Assembly (NCBI GenBank): GCA_034509925.1
Contig: CM067528.1
Coordinates: forward strand, 11,443,501-11,507,500
DNA length: 64,000 nucleotides
Direction of reading: 5' to 3'
Origin: Hirudinaria manillensis
Taxonomy: Eukaryota > Annelida > Clitellata > Hirudinida > Hirudinidae
The translations under genes and the position numbers were made by a program. This document shows positions 1 to 13,639 of the stretch, piece after piece (position 1 is the first letter of the stretch; each line of letters starts with the position of its first letter). The notes below the pieces were generated by a model. That model was not told the DNA's origin and searched no databases. It saw nothing but the letters and a program-made list of their open reading frames with translations.

Positions 1-3000
1 AACTTGCAATCTCTTGGATTCCTGGTATTGAACTCCTGATTGCAACTTGTCCTTGGAGATCGCCAGTTGTTGTCAACCAGCCTCTGGTTTCATATTTACC
101 GAGTGTGGATATTTCGAAAAAGTTGTTTGGCCATTCGACTTTTGCCATGAAGCTCGGTGTCTCAGATAAAGCAGTGACTGATGTGGTCAACTTGTAAGTA
201 ATGTGTTCCTTCAAAAGAACGGTTACTTGACCTGTAAATTCCATGGAACGCCTTGTCACTGATACATCGAGACTATGTCTGGATGAAGGATAAAACACTT
301 CGACTGCAAGTTCAGAATTGTAACGTTCATAGCTGTTTCCCCTGAAATTGTATTTTCCTTCCATTCCGTAGGTGTCTCCATCGTACATCGCAACTCCTTT
401 GAACTGAACATTGTGTGGATTTGGATTCAGATAGCCCGAAACCTCGATTGGTTTGAACCCTTCGATTTGAGATTTAATATCCCATTCGTGCCTCGAAGCG
501 TCTACAAGTTTGTAGATTCCTTCAACCCTTCCAGACTTTGTGAATCGTGGGGTAACAAATTGACCATCTACCATGAAACTGTACGTGGGTCCGACCCCCT
601 CTCTGACCGTTTCAGCCACTTTGAACGAGTAACCCTTAGGTAGGCCAATCTCCACGTCCCCAACGATGTTCAGAGGTCCTCTGGGATCGTTTTTAAGTCC
701 GATGTTGACAAAGAATTCCTTCCTGCCGTGAACTATGACTGATGTGTTTGAAAGCAGTTGGGCATCGGTGTGAACGTGATCATACTCTGCTATCCAGTCC
801 CAGAGCTGATAAAATGATTTTTAAAGAAATTTAATAATCGTTTTGAAATAATAAAGTATTTTTTTGCAACATCAATTCTTTCATCCTCAAATTGATAGCC
901 TATTGTATTAAATTCGTATTAATTAATTGTTAATTAATTAGTTAATCGTTAACTGACCTTAGAAGGTACTTCCAATTGCAGTTTTCCATTTATTCTTTGC
1001 CTTGGACCGTGAAGATCCAAGATTCCGGATTGAGCAATCAAGATCTTCCTAACATCATTCTGTTTCAGCTCCACTTTAGAACGTAGAGTTGTTGTACTGT
1101 ATTCCAGATCCACGAAGGATTTGACATTGAGATGGGGAAGTTCGCTGAATTCCAACGACCTGAAAGGTTTATAGAAATATTTTCTTTTGCATTAAACCAA
1201 CAGAGAGAAATTTCGGTTATTTCTGTATCGATTATTTCCATTAAGATTGCAAATTTTGCAGATTTTTCTCTTTCAAACACTTAGCACAACTTAGTGACGA
1301 ACTAAACCGATATTTGGATTATACATAGAAATATCCAATTTATCAAATAAAACCAATTTTATACAACCTAATAAAGAGTGATGTTAGAGATGCTACTTAC
1401 CCTTCCGTTTGGAATGATTTGAGGTTGCTGGTACTTTCGTCGTTGATCTTTACAAGGAAAGATGCCGTTTGCGGCTGGTTTTGTCCCAACCTGTAGCTGA
1501 GAGTCGACTTAGTGAGCCAGCTGTAATAGCCGGGTTGTTTTCGCTCAGCCGATGATCTGAGGTTTACTTGGAGAAGGTGGCTGGAAAAGCCAGCAATAAG
1601 TTCGTACTTGTTGACTCTCTGGTTGTGATTGTAGTTAACTGAAAATAAATTGTCGCAATTGAGTCATGTAAAGCAAAAGAGTTTCAATCCCAGACTGACA
1701 TCAATACTTACTATTGAGTACGACTGGCTGAAGGAAAAGATTGGCCAAATTTGCGTTGAATTCGACTCTTCTTTCGTTCTTCTTGAGGACTCCCTGCAAA
1801 ACGACGGTGGGTGATTGAGGAACCACGACCTCCAGTTTGTAGTTGAACTGTTGTTTCTGATTGTCGGAGTTGTTGATAATTTCGCCTTTCAATTCGTAGC
1901 GTTGGACGTTGTCAACTGTGATAACAACATCAGCCTTCCACGTCTGAGGAGAGAGGAGAGCTTGGGACTGGAGAGAGAGTGACTTCCAGGGAGAGTAAAA
2001 GTGGATATCGAGCTTTCCATTGTGACGGTGAAGTTCGAAGTCCAATGAGATCTTTCTGTCGATTCTCGATTGTGGGGTGTCAACCTTGAAGCGGAACACG
2101 TCCGTTGGATCGGTCTGAAGTAAATATAAGAAAATTAATAATCTACTCAAATATATTTCTTACTTTTTCAGAATATTATACTAACATGAAAATTGACAAA
2201 ATATTTATGTTTGCTGCCAAAATATTTACTTATAAGTAATTAAATGCTGTTCTCATGTGACAATCAATTGATGTTCAACATTTGCATTTGTAAAATGATA
2301 AACCAGACTATCCTACCGTTGAAGAAATAACAAAAAATAAATAAAACGGACTTTATCACGCAATTGTGACAGTAAAGATGTTTAAAAAGACCACCTTGCA
2401 TTTAAATGGAGGATGATAAAACACAATACAGACATAATATCAAATATTCAACAACAAAAAAACTCTGATGAAATAAAATGGATAATGGCTTCTTACATGG
2501 GATCGCAAAAAGCTGGAACTGAGATGATATCCGGTGTGTGTGTCAGCCTTTTCCAGGTAGATCCTAAAATAGGCAGGTGTGTAGGAAGTGACGTCACGTT
2601 CAGTGACGCCTTCCAAGTTGTTGAAGGAGAATTCTAAGCAGGGTTTCATACCCAATGGAAGGGCATAGGAATCATCAAGGCATCTGAAGTTTAGTTTTAT
2701 TTTTTTTTTTTTAATGATGATTAGTCCGTAATTGTACTTTAAAATGTTGATATAAATCATTGTAATACTTATTATTTAGTAATATGTTTAATTAGATTTT
2801 AAAATTTTTATGCCAAGATTATTTACTTGAGCTCGCTGACAGCGTTTCTAGTTTCATCGGATTTCTCGATGCTTCTGCTTCTGTGCACCACGAAGAATCT
2901 GGATCTGTAAATAAAAGATTAGAATGAATAATATTGAATAATATTGAATGAAGAAATTAATTTAAATCCCACAATGTAAATTTCAATGCGGAGCAAATAT

Positions 3001-6000
3001 CATGCTATTGTAAACAGCAGATTCCCATAAATCTATGTTAAATTTTTCAATATTTATTTTTTTATAATTTTGAGTCTGCTCAATTTATTGGGTGAGATTA
3101 AATACTATTTTGTCTGTTACTGTTTAAAGTATTTTTATATAATTTATTTATTTTTTATCTAATTTCTAAAATACAAATTAAAAATGTTTAAAACACTCAC
3201 TCCATAGAGAAAACATCTGTTCTGTCTTCTGGAGTGTTCCAATCAAAACTGAATGAATTTCCATCCTTAACTTCGAGCTTTCCATCGACAACAATCTTAG
3301 AGTAGAGGGTGTTGACAATTTTTATTCCTTGCTTGATGAGTCTGCAAAACAAATTTACCATTTCAAGTTAGGGAAATTAACGAGCACTTTATTTCAAAAC
3401 ATTTATTATCATAAAATCAGATAATTCAATGCTAGAAAAAAAGTAGCTGAAAAATTAGAAATCAAATTAAATCTTACTTTGAATCAATTCCCATCTCTCC
3501 AGAGATGACGACAGCCGAACTCGGTTTGAAATGACCTCCGACTTCCATTGATGAGGGATAACTCATCAGTCTGAGGATGTCAACTTTGCCCTTTGCTTGA
3601 AGGGTGACTGTGGCTAATCCTTCGACGGAGAGTTTCAGTGGCAATCCAATTTGCGTCGGCAGAGAAAGGCTGGAGTCCAGGATCTTGAAGCTGCGCGTGA
3701 ATTCAACTTGGCGTTCCCTGGCCAATTCCATGAGCCAGTTGAGGTAGTTGAATCTTTCCTTGATGCTGTCGATGTCCAGACCAGAATTGAGTTGTTCAGA
3801 AACCAGCTCGTTGCCGAAGACTCGAATGTAGAGTCCGAGAGACGTTTCGTCTGGTTTCTTCTGGTACTTTTTTTTTTACAAAGTTAATTGAAATATTTTA
3901 ATATTTACAACAAACAATGGCTTAGCACAAAGGCAAGTGGTTCTTACTTTGGCATCAAACATTTCACCACCGTCGGCAACGAGGCTATTGGATTCTTGGG
4001 GTCTCTTGGCAAATGTTTTCTCCAGGAGAGCTTCGACTCCTTGGATTCTGGTGCCAAACTCGATTAAGTTGATGGACTTTCCAAACAGATCCACGGTCAA
4101 GTTAAGGTTAAGGGATCTTGGAACGAATGAATTCTGAGACCAAATGAAATTGCTCTCCATGCTAGCCCCAACGTTGCTCTGAGAAGAAAATTCAAAAATT
4201 TTTCCTAAACAGTTTAATACCTTGACATTAAATTTAAATTAGAAATTACGCCAAAAAGTGATATTGGCTAATCTCAAGATTCATTACCTTTTCATGGTGG
4301 TATGACCATTCGTTGTTTCTGGAGAATTTGTTTTGGTCGAGATCAAATCTTTTAAAGATGTCAACTTCTTTCAGAAGTTTGGAAATGTCGCGCTTCAGTG
4401 GATTTTGAGATTCGGCCAAGTTGGTGAGATGGGTCCAAATGAAGGAACCAACCTATTTAATCAATCAATCATTCAGTCAGTCAATCAGAATTTAGAATTA
4501 ATAATATAAATTAAAATTTAGGAAAGTATGATGCTACCTGATTGATCTGTTCATTGTCAAGGACAATCCTGATGTAGCGCAGGAAATCTTCGTCGAAACA
4601 CTTGGACCTTTGGATGTAAGCAACGATCCTCAATTCGCTGTCCAACTCTTGGTTGTTCAAGATATCCTCAAGGAATTGTGCCTTTAACAGCAAATTAGAG
4701 ACGCATTAACCTCAGAAAAATAGTTAATCTTTCATTATTTCTTCTAGTTTTTCGAATTTGGGACTATTACTATTTTAAAATATTAAAAAACAAACAAACA
4801 AATTAAAGAATCCTCACGTTTTCGCTGCTACAAGTCTGTCTCCTGAATGCCTCCACGGCGGCTACCCTGAGGGCCATCGGGAGATCGGAGTTAGAGGCGC
4901 ATGATTTCAAGCCGCTCACGACATGGGACGAATGACCCGCATTTCCGAGAGCCTTCAGAGTTCTCAAAATGCGTTCCTCTTCTTCTGAATTTCTGAATCG
5001 GCATTCGGATCTGGTCGGATAATGGATAAACGGATGAGTTTTTAGATTAATATGTATATTTAAAATGATTTAATCAGATTGAATTCTTTTCAAATATACT
5101 TATTATGATATTCCATGATTTATGATACAAATTTGGTAATAAATTTAGTAGATAAAAATATAGTAATAAAAATGTAAACATAATCACCCCAAATTGTGCA
5201 GGAAAATGTTGAGAATGTCGAGAACAACAGGACTGTTTACGTTGGAGTTTTTCAACAGAAGGAAATTGTGAACCAGTGTGCTGACGGGCAAAGATGATTC
5301 TTTGTAGCTCAATTCCAAGAAATGCTGGAAATAAAATAAACAAAATTAGAATATTAAACAAATCAAAATTATTCTCATTTTGAATTGAGTATTTTTAATA
5401 TCGCTAAGACACAAGCTTTGCAAACCTTGGCCTCGCTCAAAATTTCTTCGGATGGTTGTTGGATGAAAGCAAACGATGTGATCCAAATGCTCTGTCTGGT
5501 CGAGTCCACGCTCTGGAATAAGTCCCTCATCGTTCTCACGGCTGCTCCGGTTTCGAGAAGTGGAAGAGCATCGTAGATGAATGATCTAGAAAAAAATGGA
5601 TTGATTTACTTATAAGGTATTTTATTTTTCAAATTTTAAGTGTAAATTTATAAAGAATTACAGTTAAAAGATTTATTTATTTATTTATTTATTTATTTAT
5701 TTGCCTAAACAAAATGAAGGGTCATCCGATGACCATTTACACAATTTTTTATAAGGTTTATCGACAGAAAATAGAGTGAAACAGAATCAAAAGATCGTTG
5801 AAAAGTGACTGACTTTGCTTTGTCCGATCGAGCGAATGTTTGAATTCTCTGCAGCTTTTCGTAATCGAGTTTCTTCAACTGCTTGGCAAACTTGTTGAAC
5901 AACTCAGGAGTGCTTGGAGTGACGGAACTCTCCTGTTGAAGGATTCTCAGAGTTTCTTGGGCTTCGCTGAACGACTCCGATATTTCGGCCTCGCTCAAGG

Positions 6001-9000
6001 TGTGGTCGAACAACATAGAAGAACTGATTCTTTGAAGACCGAAGACTAGAATGCCAAAAAAGGAAATTAGTCACTTTCCTTGGCTCTTAGAGAACGAAAA
6101 CAACGCAAACTACTAACAGTCGGTGGGGTAGGATTGGCGGTAGTTGCTGACGTATGTCAGTTTTGTGACAACTGTCGTTGAGGCTCCACTGACCTTCTTC
6201 TCGAGTGGTTTAAAAACAAATTCTTCTTTGCAGGTGGAAGAAGTCAAATGGCCACCCTTTTGCAACTCCTGTCTGCAATCCTGACTTCCTTTCAAGATTG
6301 GCAAAGCGCCCTTCGAAATAAAAGCGAAATGTTACGTGTTGCATACCAATTATTCTCCAGATTTTCACTGACAATATTTGTGACTTCAAAAGACAAAAGC
6401 ACGATCTGATGGGCTGAAAGCTCAATTCAGAAACTCACGGATTTTGTACGATATTCGACTCCTTGGAGAAGGGACTTCCCATAGTAACTGTCGGTGCATT
6501 TGTTGAGGTTTTTCGTCTTCTTGATCGACTGAGGGAGGAGTTCATAAGACGTTGGACAAACACCGCTAATGTCGGTTTCGTCCACAGTTGCCGGAGAATC
6601 GAGATTCTTGAGGTTGAAAAGTTGGATTAAAAAAATTTTTAATTTTATTTAACTTTCTAGGTTAATAAATTTTATGCAACATTAAGTTAACAAATGCCGC
6701 TTGATTGGTTAGATAATTCATTTTCTAGTCATGATGGAAGCATACGTACATCTGCTATTTTTAATTTTTTAATGTAATTTATTTAATTAATTCGCATATT
6801 TAAGTAGGAAACAGTTTAAGACGTAAAATACTTAAGATTTCTTGCGATTACATTCGAAATTGTTCAATCGACGGGCATTATCGTCAAATGAAATTAGAGT
6901 AAATTATAATTTCACGTTTAATTTTTAATTTAAAAAATTAGAAGTTTAGAAAACTCACTGGCATGGAGTTCTGGAGGTGAGACAAAATTGCTCTTTTGAT
7001 GTTCACAGCCCATGGTTCATCGGCAACCACCGGACAGACAGATGTGATGATTCCGTCGTCAAAGCCGAATGTCAGGGGATTTGTCTGCAAACGAATGAAT
7101 GGGAAAATGGTTTTATTTAAATTTTAAGATATAATAAAATTTTAAATCTTAAAATTTATGATAAAAGCAGTCATCGACTTGTAAGACGTTGTCGTTAAAA
7201 TTGGACACATTTCTTAAGAATTTAAAACAAGGACAAATAAAATTACATTAAACAGTAAAATTAAAAATTGAACGAAATATCTGAAATAATCATTTTCAAA
7301 GCATAGGATTCAATTTACTTCACTAAAAAGTGTCGAAATCCAAATCCACACTTAATTTATAATTCCTTAAACATTAAAAACATTAAGTTCATTAAAGAAT
7401 ATTTTAATTTTAATATTTTAATTCTGATTGGAATTAGTGAAATTACGTTGTAATAAGTTTGTGTATAATTAATTCTAATGACCTCCAAAGCTCTCTTGAA
7501 GTGAGAGGAAGAGGGAGAATGGTCACTCATTCTGTTAATTGGGTCGAAATCCTCCAAGGCGACATCGGTGAGCTGTCAAAGATTATTAATGTTCTTATGA
7601 AATGATTATTAAATATTCTTGAATATCATTTTTAATCATAACTTGTCTATTGATTTAATTTCTTTTCAATTACTAGTTATTCTTTTATTCTCTTAATTTA
7701 ATGGCAATTAATGTGGTCTTTTATTTATTTAATTTAATTTATTTAATTAATTAATAACAAATAAATGTGACAATAAATGCAACTGTAAATCAATGAATGC
7801 CCTTCCACCTTGAGAACGAAATCGCAGCCATGTCCGACTTCCACGTTGGCGGATGCCGTGACCTTGACCCCGGTGAACTCGTTTTTGGTGACAAAAGTTC
7901 GAAGGTCACCTTCGTATTTGTACTGGTAAACATTGCCAGGAAGGTAGTTGAACTTCTGACTGGAGTCTGTTTTGTTTTTAATTTTTCAAGAATTTAAAAA
8001 AAAAATAAATTTCTGCAGAAAATTAAGTAATTGATTGATTAATCAATTCATTTATTGTTTTATTAAACATAATATATAAATAAATATTTCAGAAAATATT
8101 ATAACAAAATATTATAAATATCTTATAATAATATAATATTTATAATAAATATAAAAGCTTATTATTATTATTATTTTAAATTAATTATTTTTTAATTTAA
8201 TTTATAGCCAAATAATTATAATAAATTAAAAAATAATAACATTTATAAATAAGTTATAATAAATCCTCCTACTTCCACAGGTGGCCGAGCAGGTATCCCC
8301 TCTGACCAATTGAGCTTCAGGGCCATAACCAGGTTGGGCATCGAATTCGTCAACTTCTGAGAGGCTGTCATCGTTTGGTTGGATCACTTCCGGCTCGGAA
8401 TTGAAGAAAAAACCTGAAAAGAATTTCGTATATCTTTCGTTGAATCCGGATGAGAGAAAGAATGAATTGTTTTCATTATTTGGATTTAATTTTTAATTGT
8501 TGTTTGGATTATATTTATTTTAAGTCCTTTATTTCAGGCAAATTGAATTCTAAATTGGTGGATTGAATTCTAAAGTAAAGTACAAATTGTTATCAATATT
8601 CCTGATAATGGAGCGTAGATATGTATACAAATTCGTCTATCAATTTTCTTGAATGCAGATTTCAGCAAATTCACAAACGACTTTCAAGCGAATTTCAGGA
8701 TTATTAAAGAATAAATAAGGAAATATGAATAAATTAAAGTAATTATGAAGATTGTAATTCTATGGAAGAGACTTTGTCTATTGTAAGACACATTATTGAC
8801 TGTAATGAACCGATCAGTCTTGTCCTTTTATTACGCAGTTTTTGCAACTTTCTTTTAGACTTTGACAGTCTCTCAAAGATTTATCAACAATAATTTAACT
8901 TTAATAGCACATAATTAAATAATAATTAAATGGTTTTTAAATCAATTATTTATCGATTTGTTTTAAATTGAAAATTAAATCGCACAATTACGACTAGTTC

Positions 9001-9197
9001 AAGGCTCGTTCACGGAAACTTAAGTCTTACCAAAACATTCATTGTTTTATTTTTTTTTATTTGCTGTAAAAATAACGACCTTTGTTCTTGTTTTTGAACG
9101 AAAATCGGGGATGTGATGATGATGATGACCATTACGAAATGATTGAAGTATTAAGCAGGGGTTTATCTCCTTGTTAGTGGGACTATTATTGTTCTTA

Positions 9198-9256
<59 letters not shown>

Positions 9257-9853
9257 GTTATTATTATTATTATTATTATTATTAATGCGTAACAATATAA
9301 TATTAATATAGTAAATGTGAATATTAATTCCTTAATACAATTTGTAATTAGAATTAATATTACATAATTATAAATATATAATAGCCGATTATTACTGTTA
9401 TTATCGATGACCTTTGTTATAATTAATTTGATCTATTTAGAAATTAAAATGTATAAATATAAATCATTTATTTTAAATTGCAACACGACAAATTGATTGC
9501 CATTTGAAATTATAATCCAGTAAAAATTTTAATTTAATTTTAAAATAATTTAAATAGTTTTTATTTTATTTTGAATAAATAAAATGTCATCCTGCAGTAT
9601 TTCAAACGAAGAAAGTAAAAGATCGAAACTTACCCGAATGAGAATCATAATTTTAAGTACATAAACTTTAAATTCCTTTTAATTAATATGATAATTAATA
9701 TAAGATTGTTCAATAAAAACGTAAAAACTAAAATTAATTTTTAAAAATAAAAATACAGAAATAAAACCCACCTTCTCCGACTTGAGCATAGATGAAGAGA
9801 GTTGCTCCAAGAAGAAAGACAAGAGCGGCTGGCTGTCTTCCTTTGAACGCCAT
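1..9853 (-). CDS. Apolipophorin-type large lipid transfer protein, 5' half (runs off left edge)
   Basis: Secreted lipoprotein scaffold that binds and carries lipid in the circulation. The ATG at 9853-9851 sits in a good context (GCCATGG) and opens a signal peptide (MAFKGRQPAALVFLLGATLF...). Exons in order: 9853-9772, 8413-8273, 7966-7809, then about 7575-7495, 7086-6962, 6618-6440, 6310-6118, 6046-5817, 5585-5412, 5325-5190, 5010-4820, 4683-4541, 4452-4290, 4180-3950, 3868-3478, 3342-3204, 2905-2828, 2684-2500, 2113-1712, 1637-1402, 1160-960 and 809 to beyond position 1. The start after the signal peptide (CSATC, then YLPGNVYQYKYEGDLRTF) is the vitellogenin/apolipophorin N-terminal lipid-binding domain. 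A cysteine-bearing stretch near 6.5 kb and a helical repeat region (5.6-4.3 kb) follow, then the beta-sheet DUF1943-type region (3.9-3.5 kb). There is no polyserine tract and the cysteine pattern is apolipophorin-like, so vitellogenin is less likely. The C-terminal half lies outside the window. Joins from exon 4 onward were not all phase-checked. Confidence 0.85.
9198..9284. repeat. (ATT)n microsatellite in apolipophorin intron 1
   Basis: Nearly pure ATT triplets with one GTT interruption, inside the long first intron (8414-9771). The antisense poly-Asn reading frame here is an artefact. The rest of that intron is AT-rich sequence with nothing recognisable. Confidence 0.9.
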
Positions 9854-10059
9854 GGCGTCTCCTTAACTCGGAAAATCGGAAATCTTGATTTGTTTTTTGT
9901 TGTTTTTTTTTTGTGAAAATTCACAAAATAATTATCACTTCTGAGTCACTGACCAAACACTTCGACTCAAGTTTCGAAATACTCGCTACAGACCAGCTGA
10001 GCCGACTAAGAGCGGCTGAAATCGACTTATTCTGTTTTCAACTTCGATGACAGACCGGC

Positions 10060-10066
10060 TTTTATA
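10060..10066 (-). promoter_or_regulatory. TATA box of the apolipophorin gene
   Basis: TATAAAA read on the minus strand, about 210 bases upstream of the ATG at 9853. This leaves a 5' UTR of roughly 180 bases with no need for an intron. The start site itself is not certain. Confidence 0.55.
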
Positions 10067-10730
10067 GATTTTTTAGGTGCTGATAAAGGGGAGGTATCGA
10101 TGTTAAGGATGTATGCACTCGAATCAGTACTTAGAACTACTTTTGCATGCGCACTAATACCTCTGGAGAGCCCTAATAAGCGCGCTTGCTTTTTTGCATG
10201 ATTAAAGAAGCAGCGTGGTTTTTAAGTTTAAAATCCTTTGTCAAATCAGAGTCAAGTCAAATGGCTGTTTAAAAATGGAGAAAACAAACCATTGAAGAAC
10301 AATTTGGTCAGAAAATTCGATGCTAGAACTGATACAAACCATGAAACAACATTTTAAATCATAATTTTTGGAATTATTTGTTTGCTTTGCAAGGGCAAAG
10401 CAAACACGCGAGTACAAGTTTGTAATTAGCAATTAGAATCAGATCCTCAGACCTCTTCGGACATCAAATTGTCGAGGGCTAATTTGGTCTCCCTTTTTGA
10501 CTTCAGGGCAGGATTTTTACTTGAATGCTGTGACTAGCCACGAAAGTGGAGAGCATGGAAGAGTGAATTTACCTCTGAAATTGAAAGTGAAACTGGAAGC
10601 TCCTTATTAATGGTAGATGTTTGGCAATTAGATACCTTTTTTAAAGTCTTTTAAAAGTTTGGAATAGAACTATTAAAACGCTTTTTGGTGTAATTTTTAT
10701 GAACGTCTTTATTTTGCAGTAATAAATAGA

Positions 10731-10996
<266 letters not shown>

Positions 10997-11693
10997 GTTA
11001 TTAGTATTATTATGAATAAATCCTTCTATAGCAAGGGTCAGGAACTTTTTAGATTTTAAAGATCTTTGCAAAACACGTTTTGAGATTTCTTGATGCATTG
11101 ATGCTTTTGTTGTTATATTTAATTGGTAGGTTTTATATATTAGCCAGTATCAAACAGGTCAATAGCCTAAGCCGTATTATTTTGACTATTATGCTTATAA
11201 ATTATTATTTTTAATAATAATAATAATAATAATAATGATAATAATTGTATTATTATTATTGTTGTTATTATTCTCGTTAATATTCAACTTAAGACTCCAC
11301 CTACTTTTCTCATAGTATCTTAATTAGCAGTAATAATAAACGTTTAGACTAATTTGTAATTAGTTATTATTAGATGGATTATTAAATATAATAATTACTA
11401 TTAAAGAAATTTAATATTTAATTTATAATTAATTTTAATAAAAAAGAATTTTTATCGTTATTTTTTCGTCTTAATTAACTCGACCATCGATTTTATTTAA
11501 CTGTGTCTTCGGCTAATTTGTTAAACATTATCATTTATTTAGCTATCTTTTATACGATTAATCTCCAAAATAAGTTATTAATCACAATATTAATCCCAAT
11601 TATTTGAAAATATCATAAATCATGACATAAACAACTCCGTATTAGGTGGATGGATTGATTTAATATGCATAAATGAACGGATAACTGATCGTT

Positions 11694-11699
11694 TATATA
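11694..11699 (+). promoter_or_regulatory. Possible TATA box (TATATA)
   Basis: TATATA about 130 bases upstream of the first ATG (11823) of the possible small peptide gene. In such AT-rich DNA this could easily be chance. Confidence 0.2.
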
Positions 11700-11822
11700 G
11701 CGCTCTCCAAGGAACTCTGTGGATCTCACGTGCTAAAGACTATTCTTGAGAGAACCAATTCACTGTTAAGACTTTATCTATAATAATTCATCGTAAAATT
11801 GTGAGCAAATATTTTAAATTTG

Positions 11823-12549
11823 ATGATTTTGCAAGGTTTATTTGCCAGTAAGTCACTTAATTTGAGAAGGACGCTTGTCGGGAGTTGAAATCGTTCGACC
11901 AATAATTTCTTTATATTTTATTCTTACCTTCGTCTTTATCTTACATTGTAACTTTATTATAGCTTCAATTATAATTACCAAAAGCAAATCAATTCTGCGG
12001 AAATACTCGGTGAAGCTTAAATTGCTCGAGTGTTTGTTAAATTTCTTCTATGACACGATTGTGTTTATTGATTCTTGAGAAGTTATTGAGTAATTTATCA
12101 CTGGACTCGTAAATATAAGTACCTAAACTACTAAACTAAGAACAATTCTCTTTAATAACGAAATGCTATAAAGTATGGCACCCGAGAAAATGAAATTGAA
12201 ATGCAAACGATCAGACTCGAGAGATGATTCACGATATAAATTGAGTTAATTGTAACCAAATTACAACTTATAATAATTTATGGATATTATTAGATTACAA
12301 TCAGATCTAGCGGAGATCAAAGTTTAAAAAGATCACGTCTGAGGATCGTGTTAAGATTTTATAATTAGCTGATACAGGGCGATACTCCTGCGACCTGGAT
12401 TTGTACAACGATGATGACTACGACGAAAACTGTGGCGAAAACCCTGGTAGTGATCAAATTATTATAGCTCTTTAATTTCATAACTTTTAATTTTATAATA
12501 ATATTTAACTGAATGATTTCTAGTGAACATTTGCGATAAATACGGCTGA
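11823..12549 (+). CDS. Possible three-exon gene for a small acidic Cys-containing peptide
   Basis: Not recognised as any family. Three short exons join in frame: 11823-11847 (eight codons plus one base, MILQGLFA), 12378-12446 and 12524-12549 (ends CDKYG, then TGA). Introns have GTAAGT...CAG and GTAGTG...TAG borders and both are phase 1. The second exon is very acidic (a DDDYDE run) with two cysteines; the third exon adds one. A TATA-like box lies about 130 bases upstream and the ATG is the first after it. Against it: the product would be only about 38 residues, and the opening is too short for a signal peptide unless another phase-1 exon lies in the 530-base first intron. Chance agreement is quite possible. 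Confidence 0.22.
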
Positions 12550-13496
12550 AATTGCGCCTAATATTACAGATGACATCATATTTTCAGACTATTTCAAGTT
12601 ACCGGAAAAGCGAAATATAGATTTCGATTCATTCTCAGTAAATATTTCATTCCAATTGATATTTTAAAATATTTATGAAAGATTTAAAGATGGAAAAAGT
12701 ACAGATGGTAATCTCAAACGTTTTGACTAGAATCAATTATAGCTTTTAATCATTATATAACACAAATGAAATAAACGTTTAAGAAAAGCCTTTCAGATTA
12801 CAAGGTCTTTTGGGGATAAGCTTTATCTGAGAAATATTGCTTATCACGACGAGAAATATTGGCCATGTTCTTGATACACCGTTAAAATTAACAGATTGAG
12901 GGAGTAGTACAAACTATTTTTTAATTTTTAGAATCTAATTTCGTCAATAAACTTGTAAATCTGGATTATCGAGAAACAATTAGTTTCAATTGACTTGGTG
13001 GTCGTTGGGCATTGGTTCAAGGTCCGTATGATGAACCATTGAATTGTAAAAGTAACCGAATGAATTAATATTAATTGATATTAGTTAAAAACTCAATTCT
13101 CGTGGATATAAGAAACAGTATTAAATGCTGGTTTAAATAAAGTAATTTAATAACGCATCTCTGGCAGACATTGCATGAATTATGAATGATCAATATCAAT
13201 ATATGGTAACGATATATTGTAAGATTTCCAATTCTAAGTCGCAGTTCTGAGCCTCTTCGGATTAAAAAACCACCTATCGAATGAGCCTGGTCTGTCTCAG
13301 CTACAAGTTAATGAACTATTGTTTACTTCACGGGTACAGGAGCACTGAATTTCGAACAGCTTTTTTTCCCGCTAAACATATCAAACTTTGGGTGTCTCCA
13401 GACATTAAGCTGCTAAAATCAATAAAGGTAATAATTATAGAACTTAACAAAATTTAAAAAGTCGATTTGTTTCAGCGCCAGTTTGAACTTACATAT

Positions 13497-13610
13497 GGAT
13501 CAATGGTAGAGTGTCGGAAGTGAAGGCATCCAATTCGGCCCATTCTCATCCAGAAAAATCTTTAAAAACTCAGACGACCGTAAATGGCATTTTCAAAGAA
13601 AAATAAATTA
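13497..13610 (+). pseudogene. Degraded copy of the V-ATPase a last exon and 3' UTR
   Basis: The stretch GTGAAGGCATCCAATTCGG onward matches the true last exon at 24504 base for base with scattered changes, and ends with the same AATAAA signal (13602-13607 here, 24600-24605 there). About 15 bases near the exon start are missing and no upstream exons were found, so it is a tail-only remnant. This copy has five A's where the real gene has six, which keeps the longer C-terminal frame (RKIF..SDD) open. Confidence 0.75.
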
Positions 13611-13639
13611 TTTTTCCATTTAAACCGTTATTAAGAAGG

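Noticed and set aside
9047..9295. Poly-Asn open frame
   Set aside because: It is the ATT microsatellite read in one frame.
11215..11270. Hairpin of AAT and ATT tracts as an RNA gene or terminator
   Set aside because: Simple-repeat complementarity only; no other sign of an RNA gene.
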